NCBI GenBank assembly: GCA_024220505.1
Contig: JAKZZE010000010.1
Coordinates: 1,426,001-1,490,000 of the forward strand
Direction of reading: 5' to 3'
DNA from: Rhizopus arrhizus
Taxonomy: Eukaryota; Mucoromycota; Mucoromycetes; Mucorales; Rhizopodaceae
DNA length: 64,000 nucleotides
Part shown: positions 12,552 through 24,520 of the stretch, in pieces
Layout: every line of letters starts with the position of its first letter
Numbering within the stretch: position 1 is the first letter of the stretch
The notes under the pieces: generated by a model
The model's database searches: none
Seen by the model: the letters and a program-made list of their open reading frames with translations, nothing else
Told to the model about the DNA's origin: nothing
Translations under genes and position numbers: made by a program

Positions 12552-15500
12552 AGTAAATGAGTGAGAAAGAAAGGTGAGTAAGAAAGTTATGCTTTTATAG
12601 TTGAGCTTATATAATAGATATTAACTACTTAAAGTTATCAGCATTACACTTAATATAATCATTCACCCAATGATTTATCTCCTTTGACTTAGTTGATCCT
12701 TCTTTTTCTCTCTTTGACTTAGACTTGTGTGACTCAGTTGCCAGAAAATTTTAATTTTTTGAGTGTCAAACCAAAGCAACGTCGATCCTTTTTTTTTTAA
12801 AAAAAAATTTATTAAAATTCTATTTAAAGATCAAAAACATATGAGCTTGTATTTCATGAGTTTAATTTTTATTTTCAAGATAAGCAAAATCAAGGTCGTG
12901 CAAAAAAATGACGTGCATCACGGGAAAATGTTTATTCAATTTTTTTTTATTTATTTTTTTTAAAAAGCAGCCAAGTTATTGCGTTCTGTGGATTGAAGCA
13001 GTAGATGAATCAAATCAAATACACCAACAGAATATTGAACATGACACTGTTCATTACAAGGGACCAAAGAGATATCATCTTGATTATAAATTTCTTTTTT
13101 TCTTTTTTATATTTGTTTGCAATAAAAGTAAGAGGAGGTTGAATTGGTTTATATTTGCAACATGTACACTCTTTTCAGAAATCATGAGCGTGTTTATTTA
13201 ATATGTTTTCAGAATAAGATTAATGTAAATAAAAGGTCCATGTATTGATTGGTTAATGAATCTCTAAAATCAAGATTATGATTGCTCTGTTTTCTTCTTG
13301 GCTTCCTTGCTGTGTAAATATCACACGGTCACAAATAATCATCTTTATCATATTGCCTCTTATATCAAGTCATGGTTTTTGTTTTAAGAAAGCTTTAAGC
13401 TTTCTTTTACTCGACATGATTGAGACGCAAAATAATAGCATGTCATGAGCTATATATGAATGTAAAGTACCTCCTTCACTTGTAAAACATACATGCTTTT
13501 TCTAGCCTGATTGCTTCAAGAGAGTAGACATAACATTATCATCTTTCTATATTCTGGTTTTTATTGACATTTCGATCATGAATCGAATCACTAAAGTTTA
13601 GCACTAATATTTTTTTTTTATTGCTTGGTCACTTTTGACTAAAAGTGATGTACATTTACTTTATTTTTGATTTTATTTCGCCATCAAGTATGTGGTTCTT
13701 TTGGCATCAAGCCAGCTTTAAGTTCCCTTATCAACACACCATATTACCAAGTATTTTTTTATTACAAGTGCTGTATCCCTCAGATGTATTTCCTTGTATA
13801 CATTGTTGCATGATTCTCATGACATAAGGAAAGCAAAATGAATAGTTTGATGTAACAGAGAAGACAGTAAATCATCAGAAAAAAAGCTTTAATTAAATAA
13901 AAAGAGAAAGGTATTGTCGACAATAGCTATAGATGAAGCCTTAGAATAAATCCTTGTTTAAAAGATCAAGAGCAAAGCTTAATTCTTCACACATAAAGGC
14001 AAAAATACTTTTCTGTAAGATGTCGAGCTAGCCATATAAGCATCTATTGGGAAAGGGTGTGGTTCGCAGTATTATATTAAAAAGTAGTTCAAGATTCTTG
14101 GTGAAAGTCTGTTTATGAACAAGTCAATTTATTATTAACAGTTTGCTTTTATTTAGTTTTGTATTGCTTACCAGAACAATTGCGGAATTTATCAAGACGA
14201 GAGGCATATATAAATATCCATACATTTAGTAAATATATTGATCCAAGAGGAAAGCAAACATCTGGAGCACTTGATATTGCGATGAATACAGAAGAGAGAA
14301 AGAGATAAATTGCTATGTGTTTGTGTAAAGTAAATAGCTATATTAATAGCTATATTGTTAGAGAAGCATATGTCATTATTATATTCATATACTGTTAGGT
14401 TCTAGACATTTCAAGCAAACAAGGTGCATGCATTTACTTGCTCCCAAGACTTGTACAATCAAATATAAAAAAAATTTCTGATGAACCATTGCTTTTTATA
14501 TGCTCTTTAGTAAAACAATATACATTCCGTTTTCTTAAAGATGATCTTTTAAGTAGCGATCATGACATAAAAAGTTTTCTTAGTACCATGTTTTCCATCA
14601 AATTATCTGCAAACGATGCCAAAAGATAGAGATATGAGCTTTGGCATAGCTGAGATCTATAAACGTATATCAACTATTTTGGCTGTTTCAAAAATGACGA
14701 CGATCGATTCAGCGTATTTCTATCCTGTCTCAAAGGGAACACGTTTTAATTTATATCAATAACTGGAAAGTGAGAGACTAATGAGAAGCGGGAAGCAAAG
14801 CAGATCGGTAAAAAAAAAAAAAAAAAAAAAAAAAAAGCCTGTTTTTGATGAAGAGTATTGGGTGAAGTTATAAGTGATTAAATTTTGTCTTTTTATAAAG
14901 AGATAAAGCAATTATCAATAGGCAGATAAATATTTTGAGTTCTGCAGTAAATTAAAAGAAGAGCCAACTGATATTTGGATGCGCTCACAAGTTAACTCTT
15001 TGTTATATAAAAGATAAGGCAAGAACGAAGCCGATAAAGAATGATAGGTATTGCGATAAACGTTCAATGAGAGATGTTGTGTTTATATCGAACTTTTCCA
15101 ACTTTATTGATACAACTGCCTTTTAATGATAATGAAAGAGGTACGAGTAGGCTATTGATTGTTTAAAAAAAAAAAAACATGCGAGTGATAAGGATCATAA
15201 GTAGTAGTATTTGTATAGATCGTGGCTCCTGTTTAGTTTAATGTTATTCCATCTGGTCATTGACGTATTAAACTGTAGGATTAGACACAAAGCATGATGG
15301 TTTAAAAAGATTCTCAAGTAAATTGTTGATTATCACTGATTAGAGCCATGGATTATTAATTAATTGGATGTCATGATATGAATCATTTCATTATTACCAA
15401 CTGTTGATTTGGAATCTAGCCCTATCAAGACCTCATGAATCATAACAGTGTTGAGTGCAACGTTTAAAACAAAGTTGATGTCGTTACGTTCAAATGATTT

Positions 15501-16271
15501 CTTTGCAAAACTTGATTTATATTTTATCTCAATCCTTGAGTCCACAGCTGTGCTAAATGTCCTAGATACTTATCCACTGTTGACTTTTCATTCTTTTTTT
15601 TTTTGTCTGTTTTACAAGGAGTCTTGTTCTAAAGAAAATTTAAAGTGTGAATACACTTTTTTTTTTTTTCTAGTTTTATTAAAAACAAAAGAGATTTGGG
15701 TTATTAAAGCTCAGATGGTCTTCTTTACGCTGTATCTTTCAATTACGCATTTGACATCGTGTCCATTTTAACTAAAAGAGAGATAAAAGAGGCAAATTAC
15801 TCCTCAAATAATCCTACTTGTGACACCAATAATAGATTGGTTACATTCAAGTAAAGACAACAACAAGGCGTATTCCCAAATTAATACTTTACTCGAAATT
15901 TGCTATTGTAAGACTAGGTACCTATGTATGATAATAGAATGTTTTCATGGTTGCATATACTACAGCAGGAAGTAGCTCTTATTAATCTTCTTCTAGAGCA
16001 TACCACACTGTCAATTTTTATAGTCAAGATCGAATTCTGTCTCGTTTGTCATCAAACTTATGTTCTTTTCTATCTTTACGTACCATCCAGTCATTTTATA
16101 TTGTAAAAAAAAAATATAAATATTTATTTGATATTTTTGATGCGCTTCTTTAAAGTTGTGTGAAGAGTGCTTGCAATGAATTTATTGGTTGAAAATGTTT
16201 ACAAAAAAAAAAAAAAAAAAAAAAAAGGAGAAGAGGAAACTTTTTTAATGGTAAAGAAGAGCCTAGTTGAA
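12552..16271. other. long intergenic region, nothing recognised
   Basis: About 3.7 kb of AT-rich DNA with short random open frames only. There are A tracts at about 14811-14836 and 16203-16226. I found no tRNA, no transposon protein and no conserved motif. Confidence 0.4.
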
Positions 16272-16734
16272 TTATTTCTTTTCTTGTCCTTCGTCTTCAG
16301 ATGGAGTCACTGGAAAGCTAATTGAATGATGAACAAAGGGAGTGCAGGTACCTTCGGATAAAGGAGGAGAGATCATAGAAGAGGGTAATATTGAATATTG
16401 GTAATTATTTTCTTGGGTATTGTTTGGTAACGAAGCCAAACTTTGAGCTAATAATTCATCATTCACATTCAATAAGGATTGAAGATAATCATGAGAAGGT
16501 TTACTCGTCGTTTCAGAGTTTGAAGGTGAAAGTGACTTTTGACACAAACCGTTTTCTTCCCTCATCCAACCAATGCCTGCTCCACTTTTTTTTAAATGTA
16601 AAAATATCAACATCATTGCACTCGTACCTTTCTTCCCATTCTTCACCCATTTTTAACATGACTAATTCCAAACTTTCCCTTTGTTTTTCTAATGCTTCCA
16701 ACGCTTCTGTATATTCTTCTATAGCATCATCCAT
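16272..16734 (-). CDS. small coiled-coil protein, function unknown
   Basis: The model has exon 1 at 16628-16734 and exon 2 at 16272-16584, joined over a 43-nt GT-AG intron, for 139 residues. The first 36 residues are Glu/Leu-rich with heptad-like spacing (IEEYTEALEALEKQRESL), a likely short coiled coil. Next comes EERSGAGIGWMREENG, then a Ser/Pro/Asn-rich tail ending DEGQEKK. The splice is supported because it restores one frame through GAGIGW. I do not recognise the family. The gene lies 133 nt downstream of the GATA factor on the same strand, which may be chance. Confidence 0.6.
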
Positions 16735-16867
16735 TTGAGCGAGAGAGAAAAAAAAGAAGAGAAAAAAAGAAAAAAAAGAAAATGTATGCCATTTTTGGAT
16801 CACATAATAAAAAAAAATTTTTTTTACGTCAAAATAGCATGTGTTTATTTGATTCAAAAAATATTAT

Positions 16868-17878
16868 TTATTCATTAAGAATGGTCTTTAAGAAACCACA
16901 TCTACGTTCAAGTGTACCAAGGAAATCCTTCATTTGATCACGATCCATTTGCATCAAGAGAGAAACAAATCGAGTATCTTCAGCTTCAACCATCGAATCT
17001 TGGTTTGTTTCATTAGCCCAATCACGGCGACGTCTTTGAATTGTCGTCTTTCGCATCTCAGCTGGTCTATCTCGATGATGAAGCTTGGCATAAAGACCAC
17101 AAGCATTACAAAGTGGCTCACCACGTTCATTCTTACGCCAAAGAGGAGTTTGTGTTTGATGACAGTTGGCACACTCTTGATTCATTTCAACTGTCTGTTC
17201 TGTGGATGGTGGTGAAGAAGGATAGGAGAGTTCAGGCTTGACGATTGTCACAGGTAAGCCACGGTCATAAGGATGAGCACGCACAGTATGTGTCTTGTTT
17301 CGAACATGAAGGGGACGATGATGATTGTATTGTTTGTAATAAAGACCACACGCATTACAAAGAGAGTGCTTGCGATCAGGAGTTCTTCTCCAGAGAGGTG
17401 TCTTGGTCACCTTGCAGTTAAAGCATTCTAATTGACGAGAAGGGCGATTGGAGGGTTTGGTAATCTTGATAGACATAGTAGATTGACCTTGTAGTTGGTT
17501 CTTTTTGTTAACCCTTGACTTGACAGGCTCTAATACAGGCTCAGGGTTTTGTTCGATAAAAGAGTCAGCCAAGGAACTAGTAGGACTATGAGTTACTTGC
17601 TGAATAAAGTTGTCCAAGGCATCAAATTGAAGTGCATTGGTATCAGTAGTATTTGTTGAAGATAAGAATTCATCAAGGAAACCATCTTGAAGTAAGGCAG
17701 TAGGTGGACTGTCCAGTGTTTCAGAGGCAGATGAACCAGGGGAAGAAATAGGAGAGGAATAAACCGAGCCAAGTAACTGATCCAAAGAAGCATCCTTAAA
17801 GATATCAGTAAAGAGAGCAGGGTCCTCTTGTTGTTGGTGAAAGAGAGCAGGGTCTTGATAAATAAAAGCGTGTTCCAT
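16868..17878 (-). CDS. GATA-type transcription factor with two zinc fingers
   Basis: This is a DNA-binding regulator expected to recognise GATA sites in the nucleus. Two fingers are visible. The first is CFNC-X18-CNAC with TPLWRRTPDRKHSL in the loop. The second is CANC-X17-CNAC with TPLWRKNERGEPL, followed by the basic tail TTIQRRRRDW. The N-terminal half is acidic and Ser/Asp-rich, typical of an activation region. The frame is a single exon. An upstream ATG at 17936-17938 would add 20 residues. I prefer the ATG at 17876-17878 because the longer N-terminus is Thr/Asn-rich and looks like leader sequence. Two fingers occur in fungal iron and nitrogen regulators. The Cys-rich central block of the iron regulators is not seen, so the regulated pathway stays open. 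Confidence 0.9.
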   Translation of the reverse strand: MEHAFIYQDPALFHQQQEDPALFTDIFKDASLDQLLGSVYSSPISSPGSSASETLDSPPTALLQDGFLDEFLSSTNTTDTNALQFDALDNFIQQVTHSPTSSLADSFIEQNPEPVLEPVKSRVNKKNQLQGQSTMSIKITKPSNRPSRQLECFNCKVTKTPLWRRTPDRKHSLCNACGLYYKQYNHHRPLHVRNKTHTVRAHPYDRGLPVTIVKPELSYPSSPPSTEQTVEMNQECANCHQTQTPLWRKNERGEPLCNACGLYAKLHHRDRPAEMRKTTIQRRRRDWANETNQDSMVEAEDTRFVSLLMQMDRDQMKDFLGTLERRCGFLKTILNE

Positions 17879-20853
17879 ATTGATTGTGTTATAAATATTG
17901 ATTCTTGTAATTGTGTTGTAAGTTGTTTTCTGTTTCAATCTACGTCGTTTCCTACGTGCTTTCCGTTGAACATATAAAAATAGGCCATTTTTTTAATTTT
18001 TAATCGACTTTTTTTTAAAAGATTCTTCTTTTTTTTTATATATATTAATTAAAGGGTGAGAGAAATATTGAATTAAAAGGTGGTAGCGTACATTTTGAAT
18101 AAATGGGTACACTAATAATAATAACAAAGAATAGAAATAAAGGGTTTCAGGAAAATAATAGTTAAGCGTAGTAAAGAGTTACAAAAAAAAATAGGGGTGC
18201 TTTGCTTTTAATAAAAAAGTAGCAAAAAGGGTTATAAAAAAAAGAAAAAAGAAAAAATCTTGAGAAGAAAGAAAAAGAAGAAGAAAAAATTTTATGGGTT
18301 TATTTATTGTTTGGGCGTATCGATGTTTGAAAACAATATAAGCGGAGTCTCGCCGAGTAACACCTATGGGAAGCTTGTTATTAATCTATTGGAACAAAAT
18401 CTTAATGTTTTAATCCCTGAACCTTGTCTTTATGTCTATTTGTACATGAAACATGACAAGAGGGATTTATGATATCATTTATGTTACTACGGTTACTGTA
18501 ACTTGGCAACAATTTTCATTAAAAGGAATAAAAAAAAGAAGTAAATAACTTGTATTACTCATTTCCTTATCGAACCAATCAAATACATTTATATCAACTG
18601 TACTAACAATTGGTGAACAAACCAGCCGTGTATTTTATCCTCAGGCTGAAACTGAGAGAGAAAAAAGATAAAGACAAAATGAAAAAGACTGTTACAACTT
18701 AACACTTTAAAAAAGAAAGAAAGAAAAAAGAAAAAGAGAAAGGTTAATAAGGCAGAGTATTAAATCAGTCAAGTTTTACGCAAAAAAGGGAAAGCTATTA
18801 ACTTGTTTCTTTTTATATGAAAATCAAAAAATGATAACGAGATTGATGATCTTTTTAAAGCAAGATGATGATAATCTTGTTTGATTTTCCCAAAAAAGAT
18901 TAAGCTCCGTTACAGGATTTTGCTGGAAAAATAAACTAGTCAAATACATAAGCCATACGCAGTAAATATTGATTGGATCAATAAAAGTCTTAATTCACAG
19001 TTGTGTTTAATTGCTAATGATTTGAAAAGTGATTCAAAGCACCAAACAAGACAAAAATCAAAAGAAGCACATAGCTTTTATACCAAAAAAGGAAATCGAC
19101 ATAGCGTCTTTTTTTTTAGGCAGCTTGTCGTCATAATATTACTACTCAAGGTTGTTTATACATTTGGTTCAAATCAGACTATTTGTTTTCAAAATATTCA
19201 AATTCAAAAGCTTCAGCAAAGAATATATACAAGATGCTCTATTTTTTCATGTCTTATAAGCTTCAATAGCTCATTTGTTAATTTAAAACTTTTTTTTTTT
19301 TTTTTTGCTGAATGTGGGGCTTGATCAAACATATTTCTTTTTTGATATCGTTGTAAGCATCTTTAAATTGCTTTACACACATAAGTCTTTTATTACATAC
19401 TGAAAAATTGTTTCTTTGTGACGTATTCGAATACTTAAAGTCGAATACATTGTCATGTAGAAATTTGTCTTCCACTTGAATATTTTCTGCTGGTATTAAC
19501 ATGCTAGTCCATGCATCACGGTACGTTTACATTAGAGTTAGATGTTATATGAATTTGTTACAAAACATTATTTATCATTTTTGGTTCATTGCAGTTAAAG
19601 ATTCATATTTTAAGTTGAAGCGTATATACTTTTATAAAGAAATAACTAGCAGGTTTGTTTTTTAAAGTCTGATATTGGTTCAATCATACTCTATTATACA
19701 CTGTTGCTTTTCATTTTTAATACAATTTAAATAATAATTGATATTGCATTAAATTTGCCAACTAGTATTATTCATTATAAGCAGTTATTAGATTGGCAGT
19801 CAATAGTTATAATGCTTTCTTTTTTTTTGAAGTTGGAATGTACATGTTTGAAGATAAGATACAGCAAGACGCATTAAAACTTTGTAGAAAGGTTTACAGT
19901 TAACAATAGGAAAATGATTTGAAGCTTACATGGATAAGAAGCAAGTCAAAATTCATAATGGTTCATTCTTGTTTGGTTTTTCAACTCGCAGCACCTTTAT
20001 CAACATACTTGGGTTTCACATAAAAGTGTAATATCTTTTTGCTTGGAATTAACCATCAATCAAAACTTCTTTTTTATCCTTTCTTATTGATATTTATAAG
20101 TAACCTTAATACACCAACATTAGTTTGGGCAAGCCTCATGCTTAAGGGCCATTGCGTTTTTGTTAGGTGCGAGTTTGGTACTCTATTCAAGTTCTCGTTA
20201 AATCAATTGCAAATGGTTTTTGATGAAACTTGACAAACCACATGTGACGCAATTGGCTTTATAAATAAAGACCAGCATGTTGCAAGCACATCAATCGAGT
20301 TCACATAATACCATATCAAAGGACAATCTTGTAATAATAGTATAAGAGTGAATTATAAAGTTTGTAATGATCACTTCGCTTGCTGAATAAACCAATCTTT
20401 TTTGTTTTATGTTTTCTTTTGCTACACAGCCTATCTTTTATATCAGTAGTAAAGAGGTTTAATCTTATTGTTACGTTGATCCTTTTTCATTATAAAAATA
20501 AATGTGTTTTATTAGTATTTAAAAAAAAGAATGCTCCTAAACACACATTTTATAATAAAGAATAGATAATCTTATTGACATGCTTAGCTTATTATTTCCT
20601 TGTTGGCAGAATTCTTAAGTCGTACATATGTATTTTTGGACCTCATTACTACCTCATTCTTAAAGAAAGTAGATAAAATAATAAAATACAATTTTTTTTC
20701 ACTTTTCTACCAAAGTATTCATTTGACAGAAAGTAAAAAAAAAAAATATGCGTGAATGGTAGAGTTTGCATAATAAATCTACTATGAACGATAAAAGATA
20801 TTGATTTATGATATAAAGCTCGACATGAGTTACACTATGAAAGCAACCTAATT
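17879..20853. other. long intergenic region, nothing recognised
   Basis: About 3 kb of AT-rich sequence upstream of the GATA gene and left of the Fanzor element. Only short random frames were seen. The last bases, next to 20854, are the left flank of the Fanzor element and the predicted source of a guide sequence. Confidence 0.4.
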
Positions 20854-20855
20854 TA

Positions 20856-20977
20856 TAGTGTTTTAATCTAAAATGAGACGATTTAATAAAATAAGTTAGA
20901 CGGCTTAAAAGATAAAAGAGACTAACGTCAGATTTTTTTGAGACAAGTGAGTAAAACAAATTAGACAATACAGGTTC
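20856..20977 (+). repeat. left terminal inverted repeat of the Fanzor element
   Basis: This is the reverse complement of 23590-23711 with about 87% identity. The outermost 18 bp are identical in both arms. It lies downstream of the Fanzor stop codon and so would be the 3' end of the Fanzor transcript. Confidence 0.9.
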
Positions 20978-21072
20978 TTTTTGTAGACACATGTTCAAAA
21001 AAATGTTGACGAGCAATCCCTTATATTATTGTTCAAAGACTTACACTATATCTGGGATTAATGCAGCGTTAA
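20856..21072 (-). ncRNA. candidate Fanzor guide (omega) RNA region
   Basis: In TnpB and Fanzor systems the guide RNA scaffold comes from the 3' end of the element and the guide from the DNA just outside it. Here that corresponds to the strip from the Fanzor stop through the left TIR, transcribed leftward, with the guide taken from the bases just below 20854. This is placement by analogy only. I did not find a convincing strong secondary structure by eye. Confidence 0.35.
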
Positions 21073-23291
21073 CTACAAAGGATTATTTTGTCTTTTCGTC
21101 GGTTGACTAGTACTAGCTGATGGTGATGACATATCCTTTCTTTTAGAGCCGGTGGAGAGAGGTTTTTTCGATCTGCAGAAACGTTCTGGTCTTTCACCAT
21201 TTGCACGCAGGCTAAAAAGGATTTGTCTAAAGTTTAACGTAGCAGCCATATCACGATTCCAAAGACGACGAAGAGGGGCTTTATCAGTAGTTTCTATTGT
21301 GCTCATCACAGCCTTTAAACATTGTTGGTTTTTGCACCTGAGCAGAAATTATGAAAGCTTGTTATTTTTTTTTACTTGCATATAAAAAGCACTTACCTTA
21401 AAAGGCCATGACGGTCTACAACGGGATACTTTTCTCTTTGATATGGTCTAGGATTCTGCACTTTTTTAAACGTTTCAAGTTCACCATTTTGGCAAGAAGG
21501 GCACAGACTAGAAGTCCGGAACTCGTCAAGGAGGTACACCTGGAAGCCTTCTTTGGCTAACATTCTTCTCATTCCGACACCTCTAATGGGTTCATGATAC
21601 TTTACCTTTCCTGCCGACCAATTACCAAGTATTAAGATAGAATCATTCCCAAACCTCTCTCTGAGCTTCTTGGCTAACCGTTTGTCTGCTTGTTGCTGAT
21701 TGATGAAACTTGAGAACTTCATTTTTCTAAAGGGTAAAAAACCACCGGCACCCTGATCTTCTGCTGCAGGGCGATCTTCATTTAAGTAGTACGCTTTCAT
21801 GACATGGGTGACTTTGGCTCTTTCTTGAAGATACTCAATAAACTTGTCTTTGTTGACAGTTGAAGATTTGAAATGCGACAGGGAAAGCTCGGCTGCAATC
21901 ACTTCGTCTCTCTTCAAGTTGTTCCTGAGCTTCCTGAATTTTCTAGATTTAGTTTCGATTGCTTTTTGGTTGCTTGTATATCGGTAAATCATTTTATTTT
22001 CAACAGTACTCTTTTCATGCATACAGTAAAGCAAGTCTCGACGGCCAGGATCAATTAATACACATTTGCCAACACCAGCCAGCAACTCTTCTTTTCCCAA
22101 CTTCTCAATGTACTGGAATTCTTCTGCTTTAATAGACTTTGGCTTTCCACCACTGCTGCCACCTTTCTTCATTGTATCGTAGCTTTGCTTTAACACCGAC
22201 ACACCTACGCCATCTGTGTATATCGTACCTCTAAACTTCATGATCCTTCTTTCTCCTTGTGGTTTCATCGCTTTTGATCTAACATCAAGAACGGCTCCCC
22301 ATACTACTTCTTTATCCAAGTGGCTGATGATGGAATTCTTCAAGATTTGAGTATTTAAAATATATGTATCAATCGTCATATACGATGGTATGAAGCCCTT
22401 TCTTAATGGAAAGCAATTGAATGATTTGTTTTGAAGCGCTTCGCACATGCTTGATAGTCTATAGTACGCTTTTATGTGCTTGAGAGGGTTAGCTTTGCAG
22501 TCGTAATAGATCGAGCCTTTCGCAAATCGATAATCCGTCGAATACGAGTCAAAAAGATTACGGATTTTATCTAAATCATTTGAGGAGAAAAACTCTTTGG
22601 GAACATCTTCAATGCTCCTTGACGATATAGCCAACTTGACCTTGCTTATCTGCTCTGTTATTGTCTTTATAGTTGCCACAATCTCCTTCTCTGTTCCCTC
22701 GTTTTTCTTCATCTCGCTTTTCAGCGCCTTGATTCTTTCGTTCTTCTTTAAGAGCAAGTTAAGAAACATTCGAACTTTGTTTCCGAATTGAACCTTGACC
22801 CCATTCAGATAAGCAGTGACGATCTTTATCATTTCATAAGAGGCTATCTGATGAGCATACTTCATATTAATTGGCTCGTACGAACAGCACTGAAAGTACT
22901 GGTGTCGATAGTTGAGTACTAGCCCTTTGTAAGTTCTTGATTTTGTCGAAGCTTTCTGCTTGTCTGGTTTGTAGTTTTTGAGGAGTGACAAAAAGACTTC
23001 TTTAAAAAAGTCAACATTAATGAAATCCTCCAAGGGAAACGCAGGGTTATTTTCCAGTTCATGAATAAAGATGTACTTCAAAAAGGAGAATGTATGTGAC
23101 ACAAGGGTATGAACATTAGCTACAAGCGTCTTGAGTAGCGGAATATATTGTGGCTTCCACCCAATACCAGCGATTGAACTTTTAACTGTTATGATTTTTA
23201 GAGGCGGTTCCATAAAGAAAAATAAAAGATAAATTGACAGTGTTTTTTTATTACTGTTGTCATTTGTGCTGTCATTGTCTTTTGACAACAT
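21073..23291 (-). CDS. Fanzor RNA-guided nuclease (eukaryotic TnpB homologue)
   Basis: Exon 1 is 21397-23291 and exon 2 is 21073-21337, with a 59-nt phase-2 intron. Together they encode 719 residues. The C-terminal half carries the TnpB/Fanzor RuvC signature: LIDPGRRDL (Asp414), VYLLDEFRTS (Glu590) and LWNRDMAATLN (Asp661). Between the last two is a zinc-ribbon-like set, CPSC (597, 600) and CKNQQC (633, 638). The conserved stretch NPRPYQ precedes the second cysteine pair. The intron falls between the two cysteine pairs. All catalytic and zinc positions are present, so the protein looks functional. Fanzors are RNA-guided DNA endonucleases using a guide RNA encoded beside the gene, which is known for the family and inferred here. 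The ATG at 23289-23291 is used; Met27 (MEPPLK) is an alternative start. The C-terminal tail is basic and Ser-rich, possibly a nuclear signal (SKRKD). Confidence 0.95.
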
Positions 23292-23589
23292 ATTGTCATT
23301 GATAGAATGGAGTTAGAACAATGAAACAATTCTATCTATAATCTTATACTATATGATATGATGAATAATGATCAAATAGTTCAGTGCTTCATAACATAAT
23401 GTCTCGATGATGAATTATAAACTCTGTCCCTCTTTGACATTATGAAGAAAGTGCTTATACTGTTGCCATTTCAGATACAGCACTACAAAGCTAATGATAT
23501 GTGTGCATACAGCCAGTTGCTCGATTACATTGCACTCCACAGTAAAAGGTGGAGAATGATAGTATGATAAAAAAAATCGTCTACAAAAG

Positions 23590-23711
23590 GAATCTGCATT
23601 GTCTAATTTGTTTTGTTTACTTGTCTCAAAAAAATTTGACGTTCGTCTCTTTTACCTTTTAAAGTGTTTAATTTATTTTATTAAATCGTTTTATTTTAGA
23701 TTAAAACACTA
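23590..23711 (+). repeat. right terminal inverted repeat of the Fanzor element
   Basis: This is the partner of the left arm. It ends in GATTAAAACACTA followed by TA. The next base belongs to LINE sequence. Confidence 0.9.
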
Positions 23712-23713
23712 TA

Positions 23714-24214
23714 TTATCCACTCGAGCCAATTTGCATAGAATCATCCCAGCAAAGGTAGATGACGACTATTGCCAATTGTACAAGCTACCAGAAACAGAG
23801 CAGCATATGCTCTTTACTTGTATTCAAAAGCAAGACTTGTGGAACGCAGCCTTCAAGAAATACTTGTCAAATCCTAAAGATCCCAACTGTAGCTCAATAT
23901 TCGAGGATTTATCCACACTTAGGTTATCCAAGTATTACATCTTACACTATCATGACAAGTTTACAATCTATGATTTTTTTTGCTACAGTCATTCGATTCA
24001 TTTGGAAAGCCCACTGGCAACAATTCTTTGAACAGACTCCTGTCGTGGATGAGATTGTCATCAATCAAATCCAGAAGGAGCTATTGAAACTATCTGCTTA
24101 CAATTCTCTATGCTAATTTCTTTTGTATTTTTATAAGTCACTGTTTAATACACTTGTATCGCTCTTAATCCTTATACTCTTTGATGAGTTTTAATAAACA
24201 TTAAAATTTTCATC

Positions 24215-24248
<34 letters not shown>
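23714..24248 (+). pseudogene. LINE 3' stub with poly(A) tail, abutting the Fanzor element
   Basis: The reading begins LSTRANLHRIIPAKV directly at the Fanzor TIR edge. It continues through the C-terminal LINE zinc-finger pattern (YCQLYKLPETEQHMLFTC) and then shifts frame at a run of eight T around 23980-23990. After the shift come RFIWKAHWQQFF and the C-terminal end at 24116. The A tract at 24218-24248 is the tail. The matching block in the stub at 37331-37948 reads KLPTRSRLHKIMP, so this copy is cut at a point where coding sequence should continue upstream. Confidence 0.85.
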
Positions 24249-24252
<4 letters not shown>

Positions 24253-24520
24253 TTATGCAGCAGTCTTCTTTCGCTACTGCAACGGTCCAAACCACCTTTT
24301 TTATGTTTATTTATTTTTCACTTCAGCGTATAGTTTATGATAATGTATGAAATAACTTGGAAATAGACAGCTTAAAATGAATGACATCTTGTGAGATTTT
24401 CTAAAATAGGGTTTCATCCTTTACCATTTTCGGGAAACTCAGCGATAGGTCTACGTTGTCTCTCTACATTAATTTTTTTTTTTTTTTCTATTTCTCTTTT
24501 TCTTTCTTTACATATAAAAA

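Larger units (their letters stand above)
20854..23713 (-). mobile_element. TIR element carrying a Fanzor nuclease, TA target duplication
   Basis: The Fanzor gene is enclosed by terminal inverted repeats at about 20856-20977 and 23590-23711. Both outer ends read TAGTGTTTTAATCTAAAA inward, and each is flanked by TA (20854-20855 and 23712-23713). I count roughly 16 differences over about 122 bp, mostly C/T transitions. TA duplication with such ends points to the Tc1/mariner (IS630) type of mobilisation. No transposase is encoded inside, so the element is probably mobilised in trans. Inside are about 300 bp of 5' region, the Fanzor gene, and about 95 bp between its stop and the left TIR. The insertion seems fairly old given the TIR divergence, yet the gene is intact. 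Confidence 0.88.

Noticed and set aside
12552..20853. Several 60-120 codon frames in the two long intergenic regions
   Set aside because: They are low-complexity, Phe/Lys/Ile-rich, lack splice-supported extensions or motifs, and are expected by chance in AT-rich DNA.
21152..22058. Plus-strand frames opposite the Fanzor gene
   Set aside because: They are antisense to conserved Fanzor motifs and have no domain of their own.
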